From assembly GCF_036173105.1 (NCBI RefSeq), contig NZ_CP108053.1:5022001-5086000 (forward strand): a stretch of DNA of 64,000 nucleotides. Reading direction: 5' to 3'. The stretch is from Streptomyces sp. NBC_00287 (GTDB lineage: Bacteria > Actinomycetota > Actinomycetes > Streptomycetales > Streptomycetaceae). The first letter of the stretch is position 1. Each line of letters starts with the position of its first letter. Below are positions 42,075-51,080 of this stretch, piece after piece. The translations under genes and the position numbers were made by a program. The notes under the pieces were generated by a model. That model did no database searches and was not told the origin of the DNA. It worked only from the letters and a program-made list of their open reading frames with translations.

Positions 42075-42360
42075 GATTTACCCCTTGGGGGTCGATGCAC
42101 GTCTTCTGTTTCGAGCATGCCCAGCCTGCGCAATTGATGGGAGCCTCATGATGCTGCGCTTGCCTGATGAGGAGGGGGTTAAATAAGGGCAAAGCCGTCA
42201 AATCTGGGATGCAGAGAAAACCGGGAACCAGGGCTTCCGTCCGGCGGCTCGCCCACGGGGTTGTGTTGCGGAGGCGTTGGCGCGCCGCGCATAGTTGCCG
42301 TGCTGAGGCGGGTTGACGCCGCGAAACGTGTGCAAACAGGCCGGCAGTCGGGGGTGGGAG

Positions 42361-43407
42361 ATGGCCGGGCACGGGACGGACGAGCATCCACACGGTGCTG
42401 ACCGACTGTGCGAGGCCGGGGATCGGGTGTATTCCCGGGCCGTACGGCGCGGTCGTGTGCCCCGCGAGGATGCGGAGGCGGTGCCCTGTCTGCTGGAGCT
42501 GGCTTTACTGCACCCGGACCCCGACGACATGGCCTGGCTGGTGCCGACGTCGCCGCAGGAGGTCATGACCCGGCTGCTGCGCGGGGTGTACGACGAGGTC
42601 AGCGCGAGCCAGCGGCGGATGGGCTCGGCGGTCGCCGCCTTCGAGTGGTACGCGGGCCTCGGACCGCCTCCGCAGAACACCTCCGCGGAGGGCGGCGCAA
42701 TCCGGGTCCTGGACGGGCTGTCCCGGATCCAGGCGGCCATGGACGAGGCGACCGACGCTTGCACCACGGAGGTGCTTACCGTGCAGCCGGGCGGTATCCG
42801 ACCCGAACACGAGCTGACGGAGGGCCTGCACCGCGCGATGTCGCTGCGCGCCCGCGGGGTCCGGATGCGCGATCTGTACACGCACGTGGCCCGGCACGGG
42901 CACGGGCTGCTCAGCTATCTGGAGCTGATGGGCGGCGCGGTGGAGGCGCGGACCCTGGAGGAGGTCATCGACCGCCTCATCCTCTTCGACCGTACGGTGG
43001 CCTTCATCCCCGCCAACGCGGACCGCACCCTCGCCCTGGAACTGCGCCACCCCGCGCTCGTGCAGTACCTGGTGACGGTCTTCGAGCGGCTGTGGCGCCT
43101 GGCGATCCCGCTCACCGCGCCGCTGCCCGAGACCGGCATCGAGGGCATCTCCTACCGTGAGCGGTCCATCGCGGCGCTGCTCGCCGAAGGCCACCAGGAC
43201 GCGGTGATCGCCGAGCGCCTCGGCATCAGCGTCCGCACCTGTCGCGCCCATATCGCCCGGCTCTCGGAGACGCTGGGTGCGGCCAGCCGAACCCAGCTGG
43301 GTGTGCGCATAGCCCAAGTGGGCTTGGACGGGCCTTCCGCGGCCAGGGATGTCGCGTCCTTGCCGGCTATGAACCTTCCTGATCAAGGATCCCGGACTGT
43401 CCGATGA
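42361..43407 (+). CDS. LuxR-type HTH regulator of the TrmB-like array (plus-strand member)
   Basis: A 348-residue regulator. The N-terminus LCEAGDRVYSRAVRRGRVPR with EAVPCLLELALLHPDPDD is shared by all array members. The middle (about 110-260) contains TEVLTVQPGGIRPEH, GVRMRDLYTHVARHG and DRTVAFIPANADRTLALELR, resembling a TrmB-type effector domain. The C-terminal LuxR HTH is EGHQDAVIAERLGISVRTCR followed by AHIARLSE. ATG at 42361 is chosen since the shared N-terminal block begins soon after; no strong ribosome site is present. The last 41 bases overlap the convergent paralog at 43367. Confidence 0.82.
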   Translation: MAGHGTDEHPHGADRLCEAGDRVYSRAVRRGRVPREDAEAVPCLLELALLHPDPDDMAWLVPTSPQEVMTRLLRGVYDEVSASQRRMGSAVAAFEWYAGLGPPPQNTSAEGGAIRVLDGLSRIQAAMDEATDACTTEVLTVQPGGIRPEHELTEGLHRAMSLRARGVRMRDLYTHVARHGHGLLSYLELMGGAVEARTLEEVIDRLILFDRTVAFIPANADRTLALELRHPALVQYLVTVFERLWRLAIPLTAPLPETGIEGISYRERSIAALLAEGHQDAVIAERLGISVRTCRAHIARLSETLGAASRTQLGVRIAQVGLDGPSAARDVASLPAMNLPDQGSRTVR

Positions 43408-44356
43408 GGTAGCCGAGTTGGGCGCGGCTGCCGCTGCCCAGCGCCGCCGCCAGCTTGGCGATGTGGACGCGGGCGGTGCGGACGTTCATGCCGAGCCGGT
43501 TGGCGATGACGGCGTCTGTGTGGCCCTCGATGAGCAGTTCGGCGAGGGCGCGCTGGCGGGGGGTGACGCCGTTGAGGGTCGGCTGCTGGACGGCTTGGGG
43601 ATGCATGGGCGTCGCCAGGCGCCAGAGGCGGTCGAAGGCCGTGGCGAGGAAGCCGGCTATCGCGGGGTGGCGGATCTCCAGGGCGAGGGTGCGGTCCGCG
43701 TTCGCGGGGATGAAGGCCACCGTGCGGTCGATGACGATGAGGCGTTCCGTCACCTCGTCCAGGGTGCGGGCCTCCACGTCGCCGCGCAGCCGCTCGTAGC
43801 GGGCGGCGACGGTGGGCGCGTGGCGGAGGGTGTGCTGGTAGAGGGTGCGGATACGGCCGCCGCGGTCGAGCAGGGCCTGGTCGCGGGCCATGGCTTCGAC
43901 ATGGATATTGGGCGGGGCCAAGGTGTGGGTGATGTGAGGCTGAACGGCGAGGACCTCGCCGGACGATGCGGCCATGGCCTGGGCGATGGCCCTGCCGATG
44001 CGTTCGAGCCCGCTGAGGACGCTGACCGTCGGGGTGTCCGAGCCTCCGCCACGGCGGCCGTCGATCCGCATGAGGGGCTCGAACAGCGCCGCCAGCCGCT
44101 CCTCACGGCGGCGTTCGTCCACGATACGGTCCTCCGCGGTGCGCAGCATCTGGTGCAGGGCCACGGCCGGGGACAACGGCTCCAGTCTGCCGGGGTCCGT
44201 CACGGCGGGATGGAGCAGGCCGAAGTCGACCAGACAGGGTGCCGCTTCGGCGTCTGCGCTGCTCACATGCCCTTCGCACAGGGCCCGTTCGTACAGCTCC
44301 GTCGCTGCCGCGCACAGGTCTTCCACGCCGTGGTCCGAGTGGGGCGCCGGGATCAC
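43367..44356 (-). CDS. LuxR-type HTH regulator of the TrmB-like array
   Basis: A 329-residue paralog. Conserved blocks: DLCAAATELYERALCEGHVS, AEAAPCLVDFGLLHPAV, GEVLAVQPHITHTLAPPNIH, GRIRTLYQHTLRHAPTVAAR, DRTVAFIPANADRTLALEIR, and the HTH LIEGHTDAVIANRLGMNVRT then ARVHIAKLAAALG. It is the last gene of a minus-strand operon whose members overlap by four bases (ATGA at 44353-44356). It is most similar to the next gene upstream. No receiver domain is present, so the effector domain probably senses a ligand. Confidence 0.85.
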   Translation of the reverse strand: MIPAPHSDHGVEDLCAAATELYERALCEGHVSSADAEAAPCLVDFGLLHPAVTDPGRLEPLSPAVALHQMLRTAEDRIVDERRREERLAALFEPLMRIDGRRGGGSDTPTVSVLSGLERIGRAIAQAMAASSGEVLAVQPHITHTLAPPNIHVEAMARDQALLDRGGRIRTLYQHTLRHAPTVAARYERLRGDVEARTLDEVTERLIVIDRTVAFIPANADRTLALEIRHPAIAGFLATAFDRLWRLATPMHPQAVQQPTLNGVTPRQRALAELLIEGHTDAVIANRLGMNVRTARVHIAKLAAALGSGSRAQLGYLIGQSGILDQEGS

Positions 44357-45348
44357 TCGGTCTCTCCCTCCTGCTCGAGGATGCCTGATTGTGCGATGCG
44401 GTAGCCGAGTTGGGCGCGGCTGTCGCTGCCGAGGGTGGCGGCGAGTTTGGCGATGTGGACGCGGGCGGTGCGGACGTTCATGCCGAGGCGGTCGGCGATG
44501 ACGGCGTCTGTGTGGCCCTCGATGAGCAGTTCGGCGATGGCGCGTTGGCGGGGCGTGATGCCGTTGAGGACGGGCTGTTGGACCGCCTTGGGGTGCATGG
44601 GGGTGGCGAGGCGCCAGAGGCGGTCGAACGCGGTGGCGAGGAAGGCCACGATGACGGGGTGTCGGATCTCCAGGGCGAGCGTGCGGTCGGCGTTCGCGGG
44701 GATGAGGGCCACCGTGCGGTTTACGATGAGGAGGCGGTCGGTGATCTCGTTGAGCGTGCGGGCTTCCACGTCACCTGTTAGCTGCTCATAGCGGGCCAGG
44801 ACCGAGGGCGCGTGTCGGAGCGTGTGCTGGTAGAGCGTACGGATACGGCCGCCGCGGTTGAGGAAGTCCTGGTCGCGAGCAACGGCCGCCCTGAGTAACT
44901 CAGGAGCCAGCTGGGTGTGACTGGTGTGAGGCTGGATTGCGAGCAGTTCGTCGAAGTCGCTGGCCATCGCCCTGTCGATGGCTCGTCTGATGTGGTCGAG
45001 CCCACTGAGGACACTGATCGTCGGGAAGTCCTCGGATCCTGTACGACGGCCGTCGATCCGCATGAGTGGCTCGAAGAGGTCGGACAGCCGGGCCTCGCGC
45101 TGCCGTTCGTGGGCGATGAGGTCCTCCGAGGTCCGCAGCAGCCGGTGCAGTACGACGGCGGGAGCGACCGGATTCAGCCGGTTCGGGTCCTCGATCGAGG
45201 GGTGCAGAAGGCCGAGGTCGATCAGGCAGGGTGCCGCTCGGGTGTCAGCGTTGCCCACATGTCCTTCGCGGAGTGCACGCTCGTACAGCTTCGTGCCTGC
45301 CGCACACAGGTCTTCCACACCATGGTCTGGGTGCAGCGGCACGCTCAT
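44353..45348 (-). CDS. LuxR-type HTH regulator of the TrmB-like array
   Basis: A 331-residue paralog, very close in sequence to the 43367 protein (DLCAAGTKLYERALREGHVG, RTLYQHTLRHAPSVLARYEQ, DRTLALEIRHPVIVAFLATA, and the same HTH with IADRLGMNVRT). The effector segment differs most in the helix after LLAIQPHTSHTQL, which could change ligand choice. It overlaps both neighbours by four bases, so the array is translated as one coupled unit. Confidence 0.85.
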   Translation of the reverse strand: MSVPLHPDHGVEDLCAAGTKLYERALREGHVGNADTRAAPCLIDLGLLHPSIEDPNRLNPVAPAVVLHRLLRTSEDLIAHERQREARLSDLFEPLMRIDGRRTGSEDFPTISVLSGLDHIRRAIDRAMASDFDELLAIQPHTSHTQLAPELLRAAVARDQDFLNRGGRIRTLYQHTLRHAPSVLARYEQLTGDVEARTLNEITDRLLIVNRTVALIPANADRTLALEIRHPVIVAFLATAFDRLWRLATPMHPKAVQQPVLNGITPRQRAIAELLIEGHTDAVIADRLGMNVRTARVHIAKLAATLGSDSRAQLGYRIAQSGILEQEGETE

Positions 45349-46031
45349 TCGGTGGCGCCTTCCTGCTTGAGGATGCCTGATTCTGCGATGAGGTAGCCGA
45401 GTTGGGCGCGGCTCTCGCTGCCGAAGGTGGTGGCGAGTTTGGCGATGTGGACCCGGCAGGTGCGGACGTTCATGCCGAGGCGGTCGGCGATGACGGCGTC
45501 TGTGTGGCCCTCGATGAGCAGTTCGGCGTCGGCGCGTTGGCGGGGCGTGATGCCGTTGAGAACGGGCCGTTGGACCGCCGTGGGTGCATGGGGGTGGCGA
45601 GGCGCCAGAGGCGGTCGAAGGTGGTGGCCAGATAGGTGACCAGGGGGCGGTGGTGGACCTTGACGGCCATAGTGGGTTCCGCTTTGGCCGGGATGAACGC
45701 GACCTTGCGGTCTAGCACTTTGAGGCGATCGGGGACCCTTGATGGTGCGGACCTCGACGTCATCATCAAGAGCCGCGTAGTGGGCGAGGACAGCGGGATG
45801 AGCGATGTCCTTTGCGATGTGGCGCAGCAGCCGTGGCAGGACCATGGCTGGAGGGACGGGGCACGGCCACCGCATGCCGTCGAGGTCTGGCCGGAGAAGG
45901 CCGGCGCTGAGCGCACAGGGCATGGGGCCCGCCTCGTGCTCCCAGGCGCGGCCGCCGCTCAGGGCACGGGCGTTCAGTTCCAGGCCCGCTTCACACAGTT
46001 CCTGCGATCCGTGAATGTGAGCCTCGGTCAC
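45345..46031 (-). pseudogene. Decayed LuxR-type array member
   Basis: Starting GTG at 46031, the frame shows the shared N-terminal block (ELCEAGLELNARALSGGRAW, ending MVLPRLLRHIAKDIA) and then jumps directly to HPAVLAHYAALDDDVEVRTI, so about 110 residues of the effector domain have been deleted. A frame change follows near 45740; LDRKVAFIPAKAEPTMAVKV and YLATTFDRLWRLATPMHP lie in a second frame, and the first frame is restored before QRPVLNGITPRQR and an intact HTH. It cannot yield a normal regulator, although a truncated HTH protein is conceivable. Confidence 0.75.
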
Positions 46032-47041
46032 AGGTGGCTTTCTCCCTCCGGTATCGGCTGGTCGGGCTTCAGGATTCCCGACTGGGCGATGAGGAAGCCG
46101 AGTTGCGCCCGGCTTCCGCTGCCGAGGGCGGTCGCGAGTTTGGCTATGTGGGCTCTGCAGGTGCGTACGTTCATACCGAGGCGGCGGGCGATGGCTTCGT
46201 CGACGTGTCCTTCGACGAGCAGCTTCGCGATGGAGTGCTGGATCTCTGTGATGCCGTCGAGGGCTGCCTCGTAGGGGGTTCCGGCCTTGAGGGGTACAGC
46301 GCGCGCCCACATGAACTCAAAGACTTTGGTCAGATAACGGACCAGACCGGGGTGCCGGATTTCCAGGGCAACCTGCCGGTCTTCCTGGATAGGGATGAAG
46401 GCGACGGTCTCGTCGCAGATGATGAGCCTCTCGACGAGTTCGTCGATGGTGCGGATCTCGACCTTGCCGCTGGTGATCATCTGGTCCACGTAGGCCAAGG
46501 TCTCAGGGCTGTGTCGCGCGGTGTGCTGGTACAGCGTGCGGAATCGGACCCCCCGCTCGATCAGTGGCCGGTCGCGTTCCAGTCCCTTTAGCAGGTTGCC
46601 TTCCCGGCGGCGGCCGCCGGGCTGCACGGTGAGGACCTCGGTGTGACACTCCGACGTCGCGTTGTTGAGTGCCTCGTTGATTCGGTCCCGCCCCTCCAGG
46701 ACGGTGATGGCGTGTGTAGCTGAGGTGCCATGGACGTTGACATGTATGAACGGCTCGAAGACGTCTGCCAGTTCGATGGTCAGGCGCCTACGGTCCGTGA
46801 TCTCACGTTCCAGAGGATCAAGCCGCTGCGCCAGGGCCACCGCAGGCGGCACGGGGCGCAGCCATGTGGCGTCATCGGGGTCAGGGCGCAGGAGGGCGAA
46901 CTCCAGGAGACAGGGAGCGGACTCCACCTCCGCGCGAGCGATACGGCCAGCTCGGAGCGCACCGGTGTAGAGCCGGGCGCCTTCGGCGCACAACTCGGTT
47001 ATGTCATGGGGATGTGCCGCTTGTGTACTATTTGTCCCCAA
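46028..47041 (-). CDS. LuxR-type HTH regulator of the TrmB-like array (operon leader)
   Basis: A 337-residue paralog and first gene of the minus-strand operon. Blocks: ELCAEGARLYTGALRAGRIA, AEVESAPCLLEFALLRPDPD, TEVLTVQPGGRRREGNLLKG, VRFRTLYQHTARHSPETLAY, and HTH LLVEGHVDEAIARRLGMNVR then TCRAHIAKLATALG. It is the most distant of the minus-strand copies. It is divergent from the small secreted peptide gene at 47155 with a 113-bp shared control region, so peptide and regulators are likely co-regulated. Confidence 0.85.
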   Translation of the reverse strand: MGTNSTQAAHPHDITELCAEGARLYTGALRAGRIARAEVESAPCLLEFALLRPDPDDATWLRPVPPAVALAQRLDPLEREITDRRRLTIELADVFEPFIHVNVHGTSATHAITVLEGRDRINEALNNATSECHTEVLTVQPGGRRREGNLLKGLERDRPLIERGVRFRTLYQHTARHSPETLAYVDQMITSGKVEIRTIDELVERLIICDETVAFIPIQEDRQVALEIRHPGLVRYLTKVFEFMWARAVPLKAGTPYEAALDGITEIQHSIAKLLVEGHVDEAIARRLGMNVRTCRAHIAKLATALGSGSRAQLGFLIAQSGILKPDQPIPEGESHL

Positions 47042-47154
47042 TTTTCCACCCCCCAGGGTCCTGAAGATGCAGGAACATGATGCACCGATCGTGTGGCCAT
47101 GACGTGCCTGAATGAGCCATCGTCTTACTCGACGGGGGAAGAGGGGACCTTCAA

Positions 47155-47367
47155 GTGAGGACGAAGCCGACTATGCGTAAGAGAATGCTTCGCTCGGTGC
47201 TTGTAGCCGCCTTCTCCACCGTTGTGGCCTTCGGAACACCGGCAGGCCTCTCAGGTGCGAAGAGCGGCGTGCACGAGGTGGGCGGCACTGAGATTGTGAC
47301 CGTCGCGGCTGCGGCAGTGGTGAGCGATGAAACACCGGCAGTCCCTGCTGACACCTCGTGGGACTGA
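47155..47367 (+). CDS. Short secreted peptide precursor
   Basis: A 70-residue protein. RKRMLRSVLVAAFSTVVAFG is a clear signal peptide; cleavage near PAGLSGA would release about 40 residues ending VPADTSWD. The mature part is acidic, has no cysteine, and carries one aromatic residue, the Trp next to last. No enzyme domain is possible at this size. GTG at 47155 has GAGGGG nine bases upstream; ATG at 47173 is an alternative. Its stop overlaps an in-frame GTG of the next gene's region. Beside four or five LuxR-type regulators, it is a candidate signalling or structural peptide; this is inference. Confidence 0.68.
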   Translation: MRTKPTMRKRMLRSVLVAAFSTVVAFGTPAGLSGAKSGVHEVGGTEIVTVAAAAVVSDETPAVPADTSWD

Positions 47368-47372
47368 TCGCG

Positions 47373-47708
47373 ATGACCATCCCACCTGACGACCGCTCCT
47401 TCCGTCGCGAAATGGCCACCGCCTACCGCTCCGGCTGGCACTTCATCGATCTGGTCACCGCCATCCCCCACGCCGGTGACTCGCTCATGGTGACTGTCTT
47501 CGGAGAGCCGGTCGTCGTCACCCGGGACGAGGACGAGGACGTGCGCGCCTACCGGTGCCTGCGACGGCCCCGGGGGGCGCCGCAGCCGGTGCGATGTGCC
47601 ATTCGATACGGAATGATTTTTGTGAACCTGGACCAGCGGGACCACCAGCAGCTGGTGGACCCGGAGGTCCCGGCACCCCGGACCATAGCCACCCCCCGCA
47701 GTGCCTGA
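47373..47708 (+). CDS. Degenerate Rieske-like small protein
   Basis: A 111-residue protein. GWHFIDLVTAIPHAGDSLMV, GEPVVVTRDEDEDVRAYRC and YGMIFVNLD follow the order of Rieske domains of ring-hydroxylating oxygenases, where C-x-H and C-x2-H bind the 2Fe-2S cluster. Here the first motif reads C-L-R-R and the second R-C-A-I-R, so both histidines are missing and no cluster is expected. ATG at 47373 lies five bases after the peptide stop, or a GTG at 47358 overlaps it. It is co-transcribed with the secreted peptide. It may bind or process that peptide, or be a remnant. Confidence 0.6.
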   Translation: MTIPPDDRSFRREMATAYRSGWHFIDLVTAIPHAGDSLMVTVFGEPVVVTRDEDEDVRAYRCLRRPRGAPQPVRCAIRYGMIFVNLDQRDHQQLVDPEVPAPRTIATPRSA

Positions 47709-47751
47709 CGCGATTCCCCCGTCGTAACAGATCGCTCAGGTACTTCCCCCC

Positions 47752-47792
47752 GCAGCGGCGTCACCGTGACCTGAACACGGTGACGCCGCTGC
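47752..47792 (+). terminator. Strong terminator after the peptide operon
   Basis: GCAGCGGCGTCACCGTG (47752-47768) pairs perfectly with CACGGTGACGCCGCTGC (47776-47792), a 17-bp stem with a 7-base loop followed by AGTTTTACG. Confidence 0.88.
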
Positions 47793-47850
47793 AGTTTTAC
47801 GGGAAATTTCCGGGTATCGGACGTACCGGGCGCTGGCTGAAAACCATCAG

Positions 47851-48261
47851 TCAGCCGCGCCCCATGGCCCGCTCCAGTTCGATCTCGATCACGACACGCG
47901 CCGGATTCGGTGACGGCGTCCGCTCATAGCGCCCGGCGTACCGCCGCTCGGCCTCCGCGATCCGCTCCGGCTCGGTGCGCACATACGCCCGCCCCTCCAG
48001 CGTCGCCCACCGCCGCCCGTCCACCTGGCAGACGGCGACCCGCGCTCCCTCGGGCCCGGCGGCCAGCACATTCGAGACTTTGGTGCTCGCCTTGTTCGCG
48101 ATCACCCGGGCAAGACCCGCCTCGGGGTCGTAGGTCACCCCGACCGGCACGACATGCGGGCTGCCGTCCGGGCGCGGGGTGGTCAGCGTGCACAGGTGCC
48201 GTTCCCGCCAGAAGCTGAGATACGAGTCGTCGGGGGCACCCGGATCCACGGAGTAGGTCAT
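47851..48261 (-). CDS. PPOX-class F420/flavin-dependent protein
   Basis: A 136-residue split-barrel protein. SYLSFWRERHLCTLTTPRPD then GSPHVVPVGVTYD, SNVLAAGPEGARVAVCQVDG and RRWATLEGRAYV fit the pyridoxamine-phosphate-oxidase-like superfamily; the small size and lack of a C-terminal PLP domain favour an F420-dependent member of the type common in actinobacteria. The reaction is not known. ATG at 48261 is on the opposite strand from clpB, 119 bp apart, with the clpB HAIR site between, so the repressor could also affect it. Confidence 0.85.
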   Translation of the reverse strand: MTYSVDPGAPDDSYLSFWRERHLCTLTTPRPDGSPHVVPVGVTYDPEAGLARVIANKASTKVSNVLAAGPEGARVAVCQVDGRRWATLEGRAYVRTEPERIAEAERRYAGRYERTPSPNPARVVIEIELERAMGRG

Positions 48262-48299
48262 GGTGCGGGAACTTAACCGTCCGGGCCTCCCGGCACATA

Positions 48300-48320
48300 C
48301 TTGAGTGGAATAGACTCAAC
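48300..48320 (+). promoter_or_regulatory. HAIR element (HspR site) upstream of clpB
   Basis: CTTGAGT-N7-ACTCAAC matches the HAIR repeat with one change in the last base. It lies 61 bp before the clpB start. HspR control of clpB is established in Streptomyces. Confidence 0.9.
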
Positions 48321-48380
48321 TTTGTGTACGTTGGCTGAGTCAGCGTGGATGAGAGCCCGTGACAGGAGGAGAACGGATAC

Positions 48381-50978
48381 GTGGACGCAGAGCTGACCAA
48401 CAGGAGCCGGGACGCCATCAACGCGGCCAGCAACCGGGCCGTGACCGACGGACACCCGGATCTGACGCCCGCCCATCTGCTCCTGGCTCTGCTCCAGGGG
48501 CAGGACAACGAGAACATCACCGACCTGCTGGTCGCCGTGGAAGCCGACCTGGCGGCCGTTCGCTCCGGTGCCGAGAAGGTGCTGGCCTCGCTGCCCAGCG
48601 TCACCGGGTCCACCGTGGCGCCGCCGCAGCCCAACCGGGAGCTGCTCGCGGCGATCGCCGAGGCACAGGCGAAGGCCCAGGAGCTCGGGGACGAGTACCT
48701 CTCCACCGAGCATCTGCTCATCGGGATCGCGGCGAAGGGCGGTCCGGCCGGCGACGTACTCTCCCGGCAGGGCGCCACCGCGGAGAAGCTGCTGGCGGCG
48801 TTCCAGAAGGCAAGGGGAGGACGCCGGGTGACCACAGCTGATCCGGAGGGCCAGTACAAGGCCCTGGAGAAGTTCGGCACCGACTTCACGGCCGCCGCGC
48901 GGGAGGGCAAGCTCGACCCGGTCATCGGCCGGGACCAGGAGATCCGGCGGGTGGTGCAGGTGCTGTCCCGCCGTACCAAGAACAATCCGGTCCTGATCGG
49001 TGAGCCCGGTGTCGGCAAGACCGCCGTCGTCGAGGGGCTCGCCCAGCGGATCGTGAAGGGCGATGTGCCCGAGTCGCTGAAGAACAAGCGGCTCGTGGCG
49101 CTGGACCTGGGAGCGATGGTCGCCGGGGCCAAGTACCGGGGTGAGTTCGAGGAGCGGCTGAAGACCGTGCTCGCGGAGATCAAGGGCTCCGACGGGCAGA
49201 TCATCACGTTCATCGACGAGCTGCACACCGTCGTCGGCGCCGGGGCGGGCGGTGACTCCGCCATGGACGCGGGCAACATGCTCAAGCCCATGCTCGCCCG
49301 CGGTGAGCTGCGGATGGTCGGTGCCACGACCCTCGACGAGTACCGCGAGCGGATCGAGAAGGATCCCGCGCTGGAGCGGCGCTTCCAGCAGGTGCTGGTG
49401 GCCGAGCCGACGGTCGAGGACACGATCGCGATCCTGCGCGGGCTGAAGGGCCGCTACGAGGCCCACCACAAGGTCCAGATCGCCGACAGCGCGCTGGTCG
49501 CCGCCGCCACCCTCTCCGACCGGTACATCACCTCCCGCTTCCTCCCGGACAAGGCCATCGACCTGGTCGACGAGGCAGCCTCCCGGCTCCGTATGGAGAT
49601 CGACTCGTCCCCCGTCGAGATCGACGAACTCCAGCGTGCCGTCGACCGGTTGAAGATGGAGGAGCTGGCGCTGAGCAAGGAGACCGACCCGGCCTCCCGC
49701 GAGCGCCTGGAGCGGCTGCGCCGTGACCTCGCCGACAAGGAGGAGGAGCTGCGGGGCCTGACCGCCCGCTGGGAGAAGGAGAAGCAGTCCCTCAACCGGG
49801 TCGGCGAGCTGAAGGAGAGGCTCGACGAACTGCGCGGCCAGGCCGAACGGGCCCAGCGCGAGGGCGACTTCGACACCGCGTCCAAGCTGCTGTACGGCGA
49901 GATCCCGGGCGTGGAGCGTGACTTGGAGGAAGCCTCCGCCGCCGAGGAGGAGGCCGCCAAGGACACCATGGTCAAGGAGGAGGTCGGCGCCGACGACATC
50001 GCCGACACCGTGGCCGCCTGGACCGGCATCCCGGCCGGGCGTCTGCTGGAGGGCGAGACCCAGAAACTCCTGCGTATGGAGGAGGAGTTGGGGCGTCGGC
50101 TGATCGGCCAGGCGGAGGCGGTGCGGGCGGTGTCCGACGCCGTACGGCGGACCAGGGCCGGGATCGCCGACCCCGACCGCCCGACCGGTTCCTTCCTCTT
50201 CCTCGGCCCGACCGGAGTCGGCAAGACCGAGCTCGCGAAGGCGCTTGCCGACTTCCTCTTCGACGACGAGCGGGCGATGGTCCGTATCGACATGTCCGAG
50301 TACAGCGAGAAGCACAGCGTGGCCCGGCTGGTGGGCGCGCCTCCCGGTTACGTCGGTTACGAGGAGGGCGGCCAGCTGACGGAGGCGGTGCGCAGGCGGC
50401 CGTACTCCGTGGTGCTGCTGGACGAGGTGGAGAAGGCGCACCCGGAGGTCTTCGACATCCTGCTCCAGGTGCTGGACGACGGCAGGCTCACGGACGGGCA
50501 GGGCCGTACGGTCGACTTCCGCAACACGATCCTGGTGCTGACGTCGAACCTGGGCAGCCAGTTCCTCGTGGACCCGCTCACCAGTGAGCAGGAGAAGAAG
50601 GAGCAGGTCCTGGAGGTGGTCCGGACCGCCTTCAAGCCCGAGTTCCTCAACCGTCTGGACGACCTGGTCGTCTTCTCCGCCCTGGCCAAGGACGAGCTGC
50701 GCCGGATCGCACGGCTCCAGATCGACCGGCTGGCCAAGCGGCTCGCCGAGCGCCGGCTCACCCTGGAGATCACCGACGAGGCCCTGGACTGGCTCGCCGA
50801 CGAGGGCAACGATCCGGCCTACGGTGCCCGCCCGCTGCGCCGCCTGGTCCAGACGGCCATCGGCGACCGGCTCGCCAAGGAGATCCTGTCAGGCGAGGTC
50901 AAGGACGGGGACACCGTTCGGGTGGATGCCTTCGGGGACGGGCTGATCGTAGGACCGGCCACCGGAAAATCGCTCTGA
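48381..50978 (+). CDS. clpB: ATP-dependent disaggregase ClpB
   Basis: An 865-residue Hsp100 hexamer that threads aggregated proteins and works with DnaK. The N domain covers about 1-145. AAA domain 1 has Walker A GEPGVGKT (207-214), Walker B IITFIDELHT, and is followed by a long coiled-coil middle domain (about 400-525, RRDLADKEEELRGLTARWEK). AAA domain 2 has GPTGVGKT (about 608-615), SVVLLDEVEKAHPEV and DFRNTILVLTSNLGS. GTG at 48381 has GGAGGAG upstream. It is preceded by a HAIR site, so it belongs to the HspR regulon with dnaK. In Streptomyces coelicolor clpB and the dnaK operon also lie close together; here accessory DNA lies between. Confidence 0.98.
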   Translation: MDAELTNRSRDAINAASNRAVTDGHPDLTPAHLLLALLQGQDNENITDLLVAVEADLAAVRSGAEKVLASLPSVTGSTVAPPQPNRELLAAIAEAQAKAQELGDEYLSTEHLLIGIAAKGGPAGDVLSRQGATAEKLLAAFQKARGGRRVTTADPEGQYKALEKFGTDFTAAAREGKLDPVIGRDQEIRRVVQVLSRRTKNNPVLIGEPGVGKTAVVEGLAQRIVKGDVPESLKNKRLVALDLGAMVAGAKYRGEFEERLKTVLAEIKGSDGQIITFIDELHTVVGAGAGGDSAMDAGNMLKPMLARGELRMVGATTLDEYRERIEKDPALERRFQQVLVAEPTVEDTIAILRGLKGRYEAHHKVQIADSALVAAATLSDRYITSRFLPDKAIDLVDEAASRLRMEIDSSPVEIDELQRAVDRLKMEELALSKETDPASRERLERLRRDLADKEEELRGLTARWEKEKQSLNRVGELKERLDELRGQAERAQREGDFDTASKLLYGEIPGVERDLEEASAAEEEAAKDTMVKEEVGADDIADTVAAWTGIPAGRLLEGETQKLLRMEEELGRRLIGQAEAVRAVSDAVRRTRAGIADPDRPTGSFLFLGPTGVGKTELAKALADFLFDDERAMVRIDMSEYSEKHSVARLVGAPPGYVGYEEGGQLTEAVRRRPYSVVLLDEVEKAHPEVFDILLQVLDDGRLTDGQGRTVDFRNTILVLTSNLGSQFLVDPLTSEQEKKEQVLEVVRTAFKPEFLNRLDDLVVFSALAKDELRRIARLQIDRLAKRLAERRLTLEITDEALDWLADEGNDPAYGARPLRRLVQTAIGDRLAKEILSGEVKDGDTVRVDAFGDGLIVGPATGKSL

Positions 50979-51080
50979 GCGGAAATCCGCCAACCGCAGG
51001 TGAACCATGCGGGGCGGGGCTTGCCACCCCCCTCCCCGCATGGGGGAGGATGGCGGGATCCGTACGAAGGGAAATTCACG

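Noticed and set aside
47373..47708. Functional Rieske ferredoxin
   Set aside because: The C-x-H and C-x2-H ligands are not present, so a 2Fe-2S cluster is not expected despite the overall pattern.
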